Shown piece by piece: positions 5,896 through 11,694 of a stretch of DNA of 11,694 nt (within the stretch, counting starts at the first letter, position 1; every line of letters starts with the position of its first letter). The notes under the pieces were generated by a model. The model was not told where the DNA came from, ran no database searches, and was given only the letters and a program-made list of their open reading frames with translations. Both the position numbers and the translations under genes were made by a program. Origin of the DNA: Acidimicrobiales bacterium (GTDB taxonomy: Bacteria > Actinomycetota > Acidimicrobiia > Acidimicrobiales > Poriferisodalaceae); NCBI GenBank assembly GCA_020439485.1, contig JAGQSP010000257.1, positions 1 to 11,694 of the forward strand. Reading direction: 5' to 3'.

Positions 5896-7698
5896 TCAGG
5901 TGTCGCGCTTGGTACCCACACCCTTGGCTGCTGCGAACCGCGGCAGCGAGATGGTCGCCGAGCTCCACTGACCCTCTACCTGCAGCAGGCGAAGGTCGGC
6001 TGCGTTCGAGTCGAGCCACGACGCAACACAGATGATCTCGTCGGCTGCCGAACCGTCGAGTACCGGACCGAATGGCCCAGCGGGCTCGGGCCCGGGTGCG
6101 CCGATGTCTGTAGGTGAAAACAGGGGCACGTCGCCGTCGGTGCTCCAGGTGTTGACCAGGCGCCCGGCAACGATCTCTGCGCCGCCGCGGCCGGGCTGCT
6201 CGACCACCAGGCGGCCGGCGCGCTGCATACGAGCGAACAGGTGTGAGCGCCTGAGGATGGCCGCCAGCGCGGCAGCTCGGTCGCGGGTCTCTGCCGCTTC
6301 TTCGAAGCGTTCGGCCAGCGCCAGAGCATGCATACGATCGGCCAGCCGACCGAGTAGGCGCTCGGGGTGCTGGGTCAACTCGGTGGTTACCTGGGCCGTG
6401 ATCTGTGCGTATTGGTTTAGGGGTGTGAAGCCGGTGCACGGGCATGCGCTGGCGCCCAGTTGTGCGGTGGCACAAGGGCCGGATTCAGATCGCGAAGATG
6501 GTCTGCTGGTGCAGCGCCTGAGGCTGGTGACCGAGTGGATGGCGTCGATGGCGGCTGTGGCCGCGCGCCGCGACCTGACCGGCCCCAGGTAGAGGGCACC
6601 GTCGCTCTTGGGTCGCGTCACGACCGACAGCCGGGGAAACTGCTCGTTCAACGTCAACTTGAGGTAGACGTACTTGGAAGGTGACTTTCCGACACGGTTG
6701 AACCGCGGTGAGTGTTGCTGGATGAGGCGTATCTCGGTGACCTCGGGTTCGAGAGGACCTGGGCATTCGATGTGGGAGATGTGGTCGGTCTCGCGAAGCA
6801 GTTGGGCGACCTTTCGCCTGCGGTCGCTGGAGAAGTACGACCGCACGCGCGATCTCAGGTTGGTGGCCTTGCCTACATAGAGAATGCGGCCGTCGCGATC
6901 GTGGAACATGTACACGCCGGGGCGGCGCGGAAGGCCGTCTGTGAGCGCCAGCTTGTGGACCTGGGGGTGGGTGTCTATGCCCGGCAGATTGAGCAGATCG
7001 TCGAGACCCAGAACGCCGAAGAAGGCCGCTCGCTCGAACAAGAAGTGCAACAGGTCGGCGGTGGCCATGGCGTCGTCGAGGGCTCTGTGGGTGGGCCGGT
7101 GGTCGAGCCTGAGGCGATCGGCAAGGGTGCCCAGTTTCATGTTGGGTACCTCGTCGACCAGCAGCCGCCTGGCGATCGCAAGCGTGTCTACGACGTGGTT
7201 GCCCAGACGCTGACGCCCCGATCGCTCGAGGGCCGAGTTGATGAACGCCAGGTCGAAGCCGACGTTGTGGCCCACGACCACCGAGTCGCCGATGAACTCG
7301 AGCAAGCTGGGCAGGACCGACTCGATCCGTGGAGCCCGCAGCACCATGGCCTGGGTGATGCCGGTGAGCACGGTTATCTCGGCAGGGATCCGGATGCCGG
7401 GGTTGACCATGGTCTGGAAGGTCCCCAGCGCCTCTCCGCCGCAGACCTTGACGGCGCCGATCTCGGTGATGCGGTCGTCGTTGCGGTTGCCGCCCGTGGT
7501 CTCGAGGTCGATCACGCAGAACGTCACCTGGTGCAGGGGCACGCCCAAATCGTCGAACGAGCGCTGCGAACCGGGGGAGTGGGTGCGAGGTGATGCGCGG
7601 TGGGTCACTACACGTTCGGCCGCCGGCCGGCCGAACAGCACCTGGTCGAAGGATGACTGGTCGAAGGATGGTTGATTGAAGAGCGTCCCTGAGTCCAC
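5896..7698 (-). CDS. DnaQ-like 3'-5' exonuclease fused to UvrC-type GIY-YIG endonuclease
   Basis: This 600-aa protein is of the Mycobacterium Rv2191 type, probably acting in DNA repair. The DEDDh exonuclease domain (about 58-225) has Exo I D64-L-E66 in VIDLETTGG, Exo II D149 in GHNVGFD, and Exo III H204 and D209 in HRALDD. A GIY-YIG nuclease domain follows (about 255-340): PGVYMF, then ILYVGKATNLRSRVRSYF (272-289, with the catalytic-type Arg), and EVTEIRLIQQHSPRFNR. A cysteine region (C396, C409, C419, C421) precedes a UVR-like helical motif (about 452-477) and a C-terminal part of unknown role. The UvrC C-terminal RNase H-like domain is absent, so it resembles Cho more than full UvrC. I chose the GTG at 7698 because AGGG lies 8 nt upstream and a pentad-repeat N-terminus stays in frame. 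The GTG at 7608 (570 aa) is the alternative, since homology starts at QRSFDDLG. Confidence 0.88.
   Translation of the reverse strand: MDSGTLFNQPSFDQSSFDQVLFGRPAAERVVTHRASPRTHSPGSQRSFDDLGVPLHQVTFCVIDLETTGGNRNDDRITEIGAVKVCGGEALGTFQTMVNPGIRIPAEITVLTGITQAMVLRAPRIESVLPSLLEFIGDSVVVGHNVGFDLAFINSALERSGRQRLGNHVVDTLAIARRLLVDEVPNMKLGTLADRLRLDHRPTHRALDDAMATADLLHFLFERAAFFGVLGLDDLLNLPGIDTHPQVHKLALTDGLPRRPGVYMFHDRDGRILYVGKATNLRSRVRSYFSSDRRRKVAQLLRETDHISHIECPGPLEPEVTEIRLIQQHSPRFNRVGKSPSKYVYLKLTLNEQFPRLSVVTRPKSDGALYLGPVRSRRAATAAIDAIHSVTSLRRCTSRPSSRSESGPCATAQLGASACPCTGFTPLNQYAQITAQVTTELTQHPERLLGRLADRMHALALAERFEEAAETRDRAAALAAILRRSHLFARMQRAGRLVVEQPGRGGAEIVAGRLVNTWSTDGDVPLFSPTDIGAPGPEPAGPFGPVLDGSAADEIICVASWLDSNAADLRLLQVEGQWSSATISLPRFAAAKGVGTKRDT
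7614..7636 (-). repeat. perfect 9-bp inverted repeat near the start of the exonuclease fusion gene
   Basis: GTTCGGCCG and CGGCCGAAC are separated by 5 bp (CCGGC). With the downstream start (7608) this would be a hairpin or operator just before the start codon; with the upstream start (7698) it lies inside codons for LFGRPAAER. It is far longer than neighbouring chance palindromes, although GC-rich DNA raises the background. Confidence 0.5.
7641..7670 (-). repeat. 15-bp tandem repeat encoding xSFDQ pentads
   Basis: Two copies of a 15-bp unit, identical at 14 positions (CTGGTCGAAGGATG on the plus strand), lie end to end, with a looser third copy at 7671-7685 and a pentad-like fourth unit (VLFGR) on the other side. 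Read as protein they give TLFNQ, PSFDQ, SSFDQ and VLFGR. Keeping Phe in the third place while other codons differ favours translation of this stretch and so the start at 7698. Alternatively, the units could be regulator-binding iterons. Confidence 0.6.
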
Positions 7699-7731
7699 GG
7701 CATCGACCCTAAGGAGGGGGTGGGACGGCGT

Positions 7732-7749
7732 ACCTCGACCCCTCGAGGT
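7732..7749. promoter_or_regulatory. operator-like inverted repeat between divergent nuclease genes
   Basis: ACCTCGA and TCGAGGT form perfect 7-bp arms around CCCC. The repeat sits in the 87-bp gap between the divergent exonuclease fusion and NYN genes. Its right arm touches the -35 candidate of the NYN gene, a position suited to a repressor acting on one or both genes. The binding protein is unknown. Confidence 0.4.
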
Positions 7750-7777
7750 TGGCGAACCAGTACGGGGGTGCGACACT
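7749..7777 (+). promoter_or_regulatory. candidate promoter for a leaderless NYN transcript
   Basis: TTGGCG (7749-7754) and GACACT (7772-7777) are 17 bp apart. The -10 candidate ends 8 bp before the ATG at 7786, so transcription would begin at or just before the start codon. This would explain why that ATG has no ribosome binding site. Leaderless messages are common in Actinobacteria. The -10 match is weak. Confidence 0.3.
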
Positions 7778-7785
7778 CGGGTCTG

Positions 7786-9225
7786 ATGGATGCCGACGCT
7801 GATGCAAGCGCTACCGCCGACCTGGGTCGCGAACTCAGGGACGAGCTGAGGCCCGCGATCGAGAGCGCATTCCACGTCGCCCGCTCGTGCGCTCGCAACA
7901 CCAAGTCGAGCATCGAGGTGCCAGCCGCCATCCGCCCTTTCCTGACCTTCGCGAAGCTTCCTCCCAGAGCACTCGACATCGGTCGCGAGGCCGTCGACGC
8001 CGATGAGGCGTTCAGGAAACACGTCGTATCGCTGACCGAAGAACACGAGGTCGGCGAGCTGGGCTGGCTGTGGCTGGACCGCCCCGATGGTTGGGCGCAG
8101 AGGTTGGCCGACGCCGAAGGCGACGCGATCGATCGCAGGCGCAGCGCCGATGCCGAGCTGAGGGCCAAGGCCCTCGAGCGCCAGGTGCAGCGCCTGGAAC
8201 TGGATCACCAGAACGCCAAGGAGGCATTGGTCGCGGTAGAGGAGGCCAGAGACCAACTCGACCGCTCGCTGGCCCATGCCCGGGCCGAACTCGAGCGGAT
8301 TCAGGCCGAGCACGACCATGCGGTCAACGAGCGCGACGAACTGCGGGACCGGGTGACCAAGCTCGATCGCCGGGCGACCAGGGCCGAGAAGGGCCTGGGC
8401 GAGGAGCGGGCCAAGGTAAGACAGCTCCAAGTCGAGCTCGATCAGGCCGTCGCCTCGGCCGGACAGGCGATAGACGCCGCGATGTCGATGGGGCTCGACG
8501 ACCTCGACACCACTGCCATGTCGGCCGAGGCTCCACCCGACATCGTCGACGTGCCAACCCCGGCGCGCGACGACGGTTCCGACACACTCGGGGCCGCCGA
8601 CGCCATCGCCGCTGCCGCCGACCTGACAGCGTCTTTGGCAGACGCCCTGCGCCGGGCGGCCGCCCACCTGAGACCCGACGCCGCCACCCCGGACGTCGCC
8701 ATCCCCGACGGTGCCGCCCAGGACGACGCAGCAGCGGGTCGGGCAGTGGTGGAAGGCCCGGTCCGGCCGCCACGGCCCAAACGGACCCCCTTGCGGATGG
8801 CCAGAGGGGTGCCTGACGACTCGGTCGATGGTGTGGCGGATCTGATCGAGGTTCCCGGCATCAGGGTGGTCGTCGATGGCTACAACGTGGCAAAAACCGG
8901 CTGGCCCGACCTCGATCTGGCTTTGCAGCGCCAACGTCTGTTGACAGGCATCGCTTCCAAACTGGTCGCCACCAACGTCGTCGTCGACGTCGTGTTCGAC
9001 GGAGCAGACGTGGTGGCCAGGCCATCGACCAACTCGCGGAACCTGCGGGTGACCTGGTCGCCGCCCGGCGTCGTCGCCGACGACGTGATCATCGAAATGG
9101 TTGAAGGGATCGCGGCCGCTACCCCTGTGCTGGTGGTGTCGAGCGATCACGAGGTGCAATACCGCGCCGCCCGATTGGGCGCGAACATCGCCGGCAGCCC
9201 GGCCTTCTTCCTCTGGATGCGCTGA
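7786..9225 (+). CDS. coiled-coil protein with C-terminal YacP-like NYN ribonuclease domain
   Basis: This 479-aa protein has three parts. Residues 10-100 form a helical N-terminal region with an actinobacterial-type FR..V (FRKHV, 76-80) and GWLWLDRPDGW (93-103). A long charged coiled coil spans about 108-225. A low-complexity, Ala/Asp/Pro-rich linker (245-340) leads to a NYN (PIN-like) domain (about 355-479). The domain keeps its acidic metal-site pattern: VVVDGYNVAK (361-370, D364), VVFDGAD (402-408, D405), ADDVIIEMV (431-439, D432/D433) and VSSDHEV (451-457, D454). NYN proteins of the YacP/Rae1 group cleave RNA, Rae1 on the ribosome in Bacillus subtilis; that activity here is inference. The ATG at 7786 was chosen over a GTG at 7720 because an AAGGAGG lies only two bases before that GTG. 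The gene is divergent from the exonuclease fusion. Confidence 0.85.
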   Translation: MDADADASATADLGRELRDELRPAIESAFHVARSCARNTKSSIEVPAAIRPFLTFAKLPPRALDIGREAVDADEAFRKHVVSLTEEHEVGELGWLWLDRPDGWAQRLADAEGDAIDRRRSADAELRAKALERQVQRLELDHQNAKEALVAVEEARDQLDRSLAHARAELERIQAEHDHAVNERDELRDRVTKLDRRATRAEKGLGEERAKVRQLQVELDQAVASAGQAIDAAMSMGLDDLDTTAMSAEAPPDIVDVPTPARDDGSDTLGAADAIAAAADLTASLADALRRAAAHLRPDAATPDVAIPDGAAQDDAAAGRAVVEGPVRPPRPKRTPLRMARGVPDDSVDGVADLIEVPGIRVVVDGYNVAKTGWPDLDLALQRQRLLTGIASKLVATNVVVDVVFDGADVVARPSTNSRNLRVTWSPPGVVADDVIIEMVEGIAAATPVLVVSSDHEVQYRAARLGANIAGSPAFFLWMR

Positions 9226-9250
9226 CGCCTGCGAGGCCTTTGGCCACTTG

Positions 9251-9264
9251 CGAACAGGTGTTCG
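9251..9264. promoter_or_regulatory. LexA-binding SOS box
   Basis: CGAACAGGTGTTCG matches the Gram-positive SOS box consensus CGAAC-RNRY-GTTCG at every position and has 6-bp arms around GG. It lies within a possible promoter: TTGCGA (9248-9253) and CAGGAT (9271-9276) are 17 bp apart, and an extended TGCTAT-type -10 at 9282-9287 is an alternative. The next genes downstream are the tetra-cysteine gene, queG and the mannosyltransferase. No leftward gene starts near it. Confidence 0.6.
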
Positions 9265-9301
9265 ATGCGGCAGGATTGCTCTGCTATCCCAGCACGGCTG
9301 T

Positions 9302-9377
9302 GCCATCTCAGGATGGCTGTCCCACCCCCGTCGTACCGTCCGCGAGTAGCCGAAACAACCGGGTCGATCAGTCGACC
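9302..9377 (+). promoter_or_regulatory. leader with two hairpins sharing a TCAG loop
   Basis: Two perfect 6-bp hairpins with the same 4-nt loop TCAG lie in the leader: GCCATC/GATGGC (9302-9317) and GGTCGA/TCGACC (9362-9377). The second ends seven bases before the AGGAGG ribosome binding site of the tetra-cysteine gene. No T-run follows either of them, so they do not look like terminators. They may be protein-binding RNA hairpins or chance structures. Confidence 0.35.
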
Positions 9378-9384
9378 GCAGCCC

Positions 9385-9390
9385 AGGAGG
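9385..9390 (+). promoter_or_regulatory. ribosome binding site of the tetra-cysteine gene
   Basis: A perfect AGGAGG lies 8 nt before the ATG at 9399. It is the strongest ribosome binding site in the window and fixes this start against an in-frame ATG at 9240 that would read through the SOS box. Confidence 0.8.
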
Positions 9391-9398
9391 CCGCAGAC

Positions 9399-9629
9399 AT
9401 GTCAGTCGGTTCGAGCCGAGACCAACCCCGCCGTCACCTAGCCCTCGTCATCGACTGCGACATCTGTGTGGCGCGCCGCACAGATGCCTGCCAAGACTGC
9501 ATGGTCACGTACCTGGTACGCGACGACCACGACGAGGCGGTGGTGATCGATCTCGCCGAAGCGCGGGCGCTGAAGGCGCTCGGCGCCGGGGGATTGGTGC
9601 CCAAGCTCAGGCACCGTGCCGAGGTCTGA
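9399..9629 (+). CDS. small tetra-cysteine protein of unknown function
   Basis: This 76-aa product has a CxxC-x6-CxxC motif (C20, C23, C31, C34; DCDICVARRTDACQDC), which suits one zinc ion or an Fe-S cluster. A short acidic strand-rich part (VVIDLAEARALKALGAGG, about 51-68) and a basic end (LVPKLRHRAEV) follow. I recall similar small actinobacterial proteins ending GAGLVPPLRHR-like, none with a known function; this is memory, not a search. The start is fixed by AGGAGG. The next gene, queG, begins 13 bp after the stop (or overlaps it if queG uses the GTG at 9616), so translation may be coupled. Upstream lies the SOS box. A role as partner or metal carrier for the iron-sulfur enzyme QueG is speculation. 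Confidence 0.75.
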   Translation: MSVGSSRDQPRRHLALVIDCDICVARRTDACQDCMVTYLVRDDHDEAVVIDLAEARALKALGAGGLVPKLRHRAEV

Positions 9630-9642
9630 GCACAATGGTCAT

Positions 9643-10764
9643 GTGCCCACCCTCGAATTCGCCCACCTAGCCGACCTGGCCTCGGCCTCGGGCATCGATG
9701 CCTTCGGCGCCACCGATGCGTCCGAGTTCACCGATGCCCGGCAGGTCATCGAGCAGCGCAAGGCCAGGGGTCTGCACGGGGGCATGTGGTTCACCTACGG
9801 CAGACCGGAGCGTTCGTCCGATCCATCTCGCATATTGCCCGGTGCGAAGACGATTCTGGTCGGCGCTCTTGCCTACTACCGGCCACAGCCACCGTCGCCG
9901 ACCGAGGCCAAGGCGCCCGCGCTAGTCGGACGGTTCGTGTGGCAGCCGTTCTACGACGAGCTGGCCGCGCGCCTCGAGGTCGTCGCGTCGCACCTGCGCG
10001 CCGCAGGCGCCCGGGCCGTGGTGGTGCTCGACGACAACCGGCTGATAGACCGCGCTGCGGCTCATCGAGCGGGCCTGGGGTGGTTCGGCAAGAACACGAT
10101 GTTGTTGCTGGACGGTGCGGGCAGCTGGTTCGTGCTGGGATCGATAGTCACCGATGCCGAGGTCGACGTCACAGCCAGCACGGTCCCAGACGGGTGCGGA
10201 ACCTGCGTGCGGTGCCAGATCGCATGCCCCACGGGCGCCCTCGACACCGCGGGCGAGCTCGACGCCAGACGGTGCCTGGCGTGGCTGCTCCAGGCCGATG
10301 GAGTGTTTCCGGCCGAACACCGGGTTGCCCTGGGTGCGCGCATCTACGGCTGTGACGACTGCCAGGAGGTCTGCCCGCCGAACGTGCGCTTCGTCCGCAG
10401 CCGCGACGACTCGGCGCAGGCCACCCCACAGCAGGCCTGGTCAGATGCGGTCCACATGCTCAACAGCACAGACGATCAGCTGTTGGACAGTCATGGCGCC
10501 TGGTACATACCCAGGCGCCGTCCCGAGTACCTGCGGCGCAACGCGTTGGTGGTGCTGGCCAACGTCGCCGACCCTCAAGACCCTGATATCGCAGACGTCA
10601 TCGAGCGCTGCCTGTCGAGCGATCAGGCGCTGGTGGTCGCCCACGCCGTATGGGCGGCGAAGCGTCTGGGGCTCGATCGGCTGGTCGATTGCATCGCCGC
10701 CGAGGTCGCGTCCGACCCGATTGTGCAAGCCGAACTCGCTCGACACGTCGACGCGCGCCGCTAG
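9643..10764 (+). CDS. queG: epoxyqueuosine reductase
   Basis: This 373-aa enzyme carries out the last step of queuosine synthesis, reducing epoxyqueuosine in tRNA (anticodons GUN) with cobalamin and two [4Fe-4S] clusters. The N-terminal cobalamin-binding part includes GRFVWQPFYDEL (about 96-107), a family Asp near 130 and HRAGLGWFGKNTMLL (141-155). The ferredoxin-like part has CGTCVRCQIACPTGAL (185-200; C185, C188, C191, C195), C211, and CDDCQEVCP (C237, C240, C244). The C-terminus holds the HEAT-like YLRRNALVVLANV (296-308) found in long QueG. I chose the GTG at 9643 because homology begins there and the preceding codons are poor in third-position GC. A GTG at 9616 would add nine residues and overlap the upstream gene. 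The ribosome binding site is weak, suggesting coupling. No other queuosine genes are in the window. Confidence 0.93.
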   Translation: MPTLEFAHLADLASASGIDAFGATDASEFTDARQVIEQRKARGLHGGMWFTYGRPERSSDPSRILPGAKTILVGALAYYRPQPPSPTEAKAPALVGRFVWQPFYDELAARLEVVASHLRAAGARAVVVLDDNRLIDRAAAHRAGLGWFGKNTMLLLDGAGSWFVLGSIVTDAEVDVTASTVPDGCGTCVRCQIACPTGALDTAGELDARRCLAWLLQADGVFPAEHRVALGARIYGCDDCQEVCPPNVRFVRSRDDSAQATPQQAWSDAVHMLNSTDDQLLDSHGAWYIPRRRPEYLRRNALVVLANVADPQDPDIADVIERCLSSDQALVVAHAVWAAKRLGLDRLVDCIAAEVASDPIVQAELARHVDARR

Positions 10765-10774
10765 GGTCCATCCG

Positions 10775-11694
10775 GTGGTTCGCCATCTTCTGGTCACCAA
10801 CGACTTCCCGCCCAAGGTCGGCGGGATCCAGGCATATCTGTGGGAGCTGTGGCGCCGTCTGCCGGCAGACGAGGTCACGGTTCTGACAACCCCCTACGAA
10901 GGGGCTGCCGAATTCGACGCTCAGCAGGCCTTCCGTGTCGACCGGGCCCGAGAGCCTGTGCTGCTGCCTCGTCCGGGCATGGCCGGGCGAATCGACCGTT
11001 TGGCCGACGAGGTGGGTGCCGAGTTGGTGGTGATCGACCCTGCTCTGCCCCTGGGTTGGGTAGGGCCATCGCTGCGCCATCCCTATGCCGTGGTGCTCCA
11101 CGGTGCCGAGGTGGCCGTGCCTGGCCGGCTGCCCATCAGCTCGCAGGCCCTGGCCCGCGTTGTCCGCCACGCTCGGTTCGTCATCGGGGCGGGCCAATAT
11201 GCGGTGGCTGAGGCCGAACGCAGCGCCGGCCGTCGGCTGGCTTCGCTGCATGTACCGCCCGGCGTAGACACCGATCGCTTCTCGCCTCTCGACGAATCCC
11301 AACGCGTGGCTGCGCGCCGCCGGTTTGGCGTCGAGCCCAACGCCCCCCTGATCGTGGGGGTCAGTCGTCTCGTGCCCCGCAAGGGATTCGACGTGTTGAT
11401 CGAGGCCGCCGCTCAATTGGAGCCGCGCCACCCGGGGCTCCGAGTCCTGATCGGAGGCGCTGGTCGCGATCGCAAGCGCCTCGAGAAGCGGGCCGCCGCG
11501 TCGGGGGCCCCGGTCGAGTTCCTCGGCCGTTTCGACGAGGCCGACAAGCCCGCGGTGTACGGCATGGCCGACGTGTCGGCGATGCTGTGTCGGGTCAGGT
11601 GGGGTGGCCTCGAACAAGAGGGCTTCGGAATCGTGTTTCTCGAAGCGGCGGCGGCCGGAGTGCCGCAGGTGGCGGGCCAAAGCGGCGGCGCAGC
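10775..11694 (+). CDS. GT4 glycosyltransferase, PimB-like mannosyltransferase (3' end cut)
   Basis: The first 306 residues are in the window and the gene runs off the right edge. It resembles actinobacterial PimB (Rv2188c), the GDP-mannose-dependent enzyme that adds the second mannose to phosphatidylinositol mannosides at the inner face of the membrane. Supporting motifs are VTNDFPPKVGGIQAYL (7-22), the glycine-rich acceptor loop, HGAEV (109-113), VPPGVD (160-165), GVSRLVPRKGFDVLIEA (195-211, with R198 and K203 for the nucleotide sugar) and the EX7E motif E282-GFGIVFL-E290. The GTG at 10775 has AGGG eight bases upstream, overlapping the queG stop 10 bp before, so the two genes are probably co-transcribed. 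The family is sure; the exact acceptor is not, as GT4 members are similar to each other. Confidence 0.85.
   Translation, partial: MVRHLLVTNDFPPKVGGIQAYLWELWRRLPADEVTVLTTPYEGAAEFDAQQAFRVDRAREPVLLPRPGMAGRIDRLADEVGAELVVIDPALPLGWVGPSLRHPYAVVLHGAEVAVPGRLPISSQALARVVRHARFVIGAGQYAVAEAERSAGRRLASLHVPPGVDTDRFSPLDESQRVAARRRFGVEPNAPLIVGVSRLVPRKGFDVLIEAAAQLEPRHPGLRVLIGGAGRDRKRLEKRAAASGAPVEFLGRFDEADKPAVYGMADVSAMLCRVRWGGLEQEGFGIVFLEAAAAGVPQVAGQSGGA

Noticed and set aside
6234..6247. SOS-box-like CGAACAGGTGTGAG
   Set aside because: The right half-site is broken and it lies inside the exonuclease fusion coding region, far from any start.
7711..7717. Perfect AAGGAGG ribosome binding site on the plus strand
   Set aside because: The only start codon nearby (GTG at 7720) is two bases away, too close; no other start lies at a usable distance, so it is probably chance.
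7699..9306. Long leftward open frame extending the exonuclease fusion to 1136 residues
   Set aside because: It runs antisense through the NYN gene, has His/Gly/Val-rich composition typical of an antisense shadow, and homology begins only near 7560.
1..11694. tRNA or rRNA genes, CRISPR arrays, insertion sequences, toxin-antitoxin pairs
   Set aside because: I looked for repeats with regular spacers, transposase motifs and cloverleaf sequences by eye on both strands and saw none.

Overview
The window is GC-rich DNA of actinobacterial type. It carries a WhiB-family iron-sulfur regulator (found only in Actinobacteria and their phages), a DnaQ-exonuclease/GIY-YIG fusion of the Mycobacterium Rv2191 type, a PimB-like GT4 mannosyltransferase, many GTG starts and high third-position GC. 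The TrpD phosphate-loop variant and the presence of queG point away from the best-known Actinobacteria, perhaps towards Acidimicrobiia; that placement is inference.

Left part (1-2358), read leftward: the 5' end of a secreted protein; a 200-bp gap with three perfect hairpins; and a 627-aa secreted beta-propeller-like protein with two Pro-rich linkers and two cysteine-bracketed modules, preceded by a plausible promoter. Next, also leftward (2359-4353), are a small four-helix membrane protein and a GlpD-like FAD protein whose active-site motifs look eroded. A 132-bp intergenic region separates these from the rightward whiB-like gene and trpD.

Middle part (5896-9225): trpD converges on the exonuclease/endonuclease fusion gene, with only 18 bp between them. 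That gene is divergent from a coiled-coil protein ending in a YacP/NYN ribonuclease-like domain. The 87 bp between these two nuclease genes hold a perfect 7-bp inverted repeat. The start of the fusion gene has a 15-bp tandem repeat and a perfect 9-bp palindrome.

Right part (9226-11694), read rightward: a 173-bp leader with an exact match to the Gram-positive LexA (SOS) box consensus and two hairpins sharing a TCAG loop. It is followed by a compact row of genes: a 76-aa tetra-cysteine protein, queG, and a GT4 mannosyltransferase cut by the window edge. The trpD / exonuclease fusion / mannosyltransferase order resembles the Rv2192c-Rv2191-Rv2188c region of M. tuberculosis as I recall it, here with the NYN gene, the tetra-cysteine gene and queG in between. 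The most interesting points are the SOS box in front of a queuosine and cell-envelope gene row, the divergent nuclease pair with operator-like repeats, and the GlpD-like protein lacking active-site motifs.
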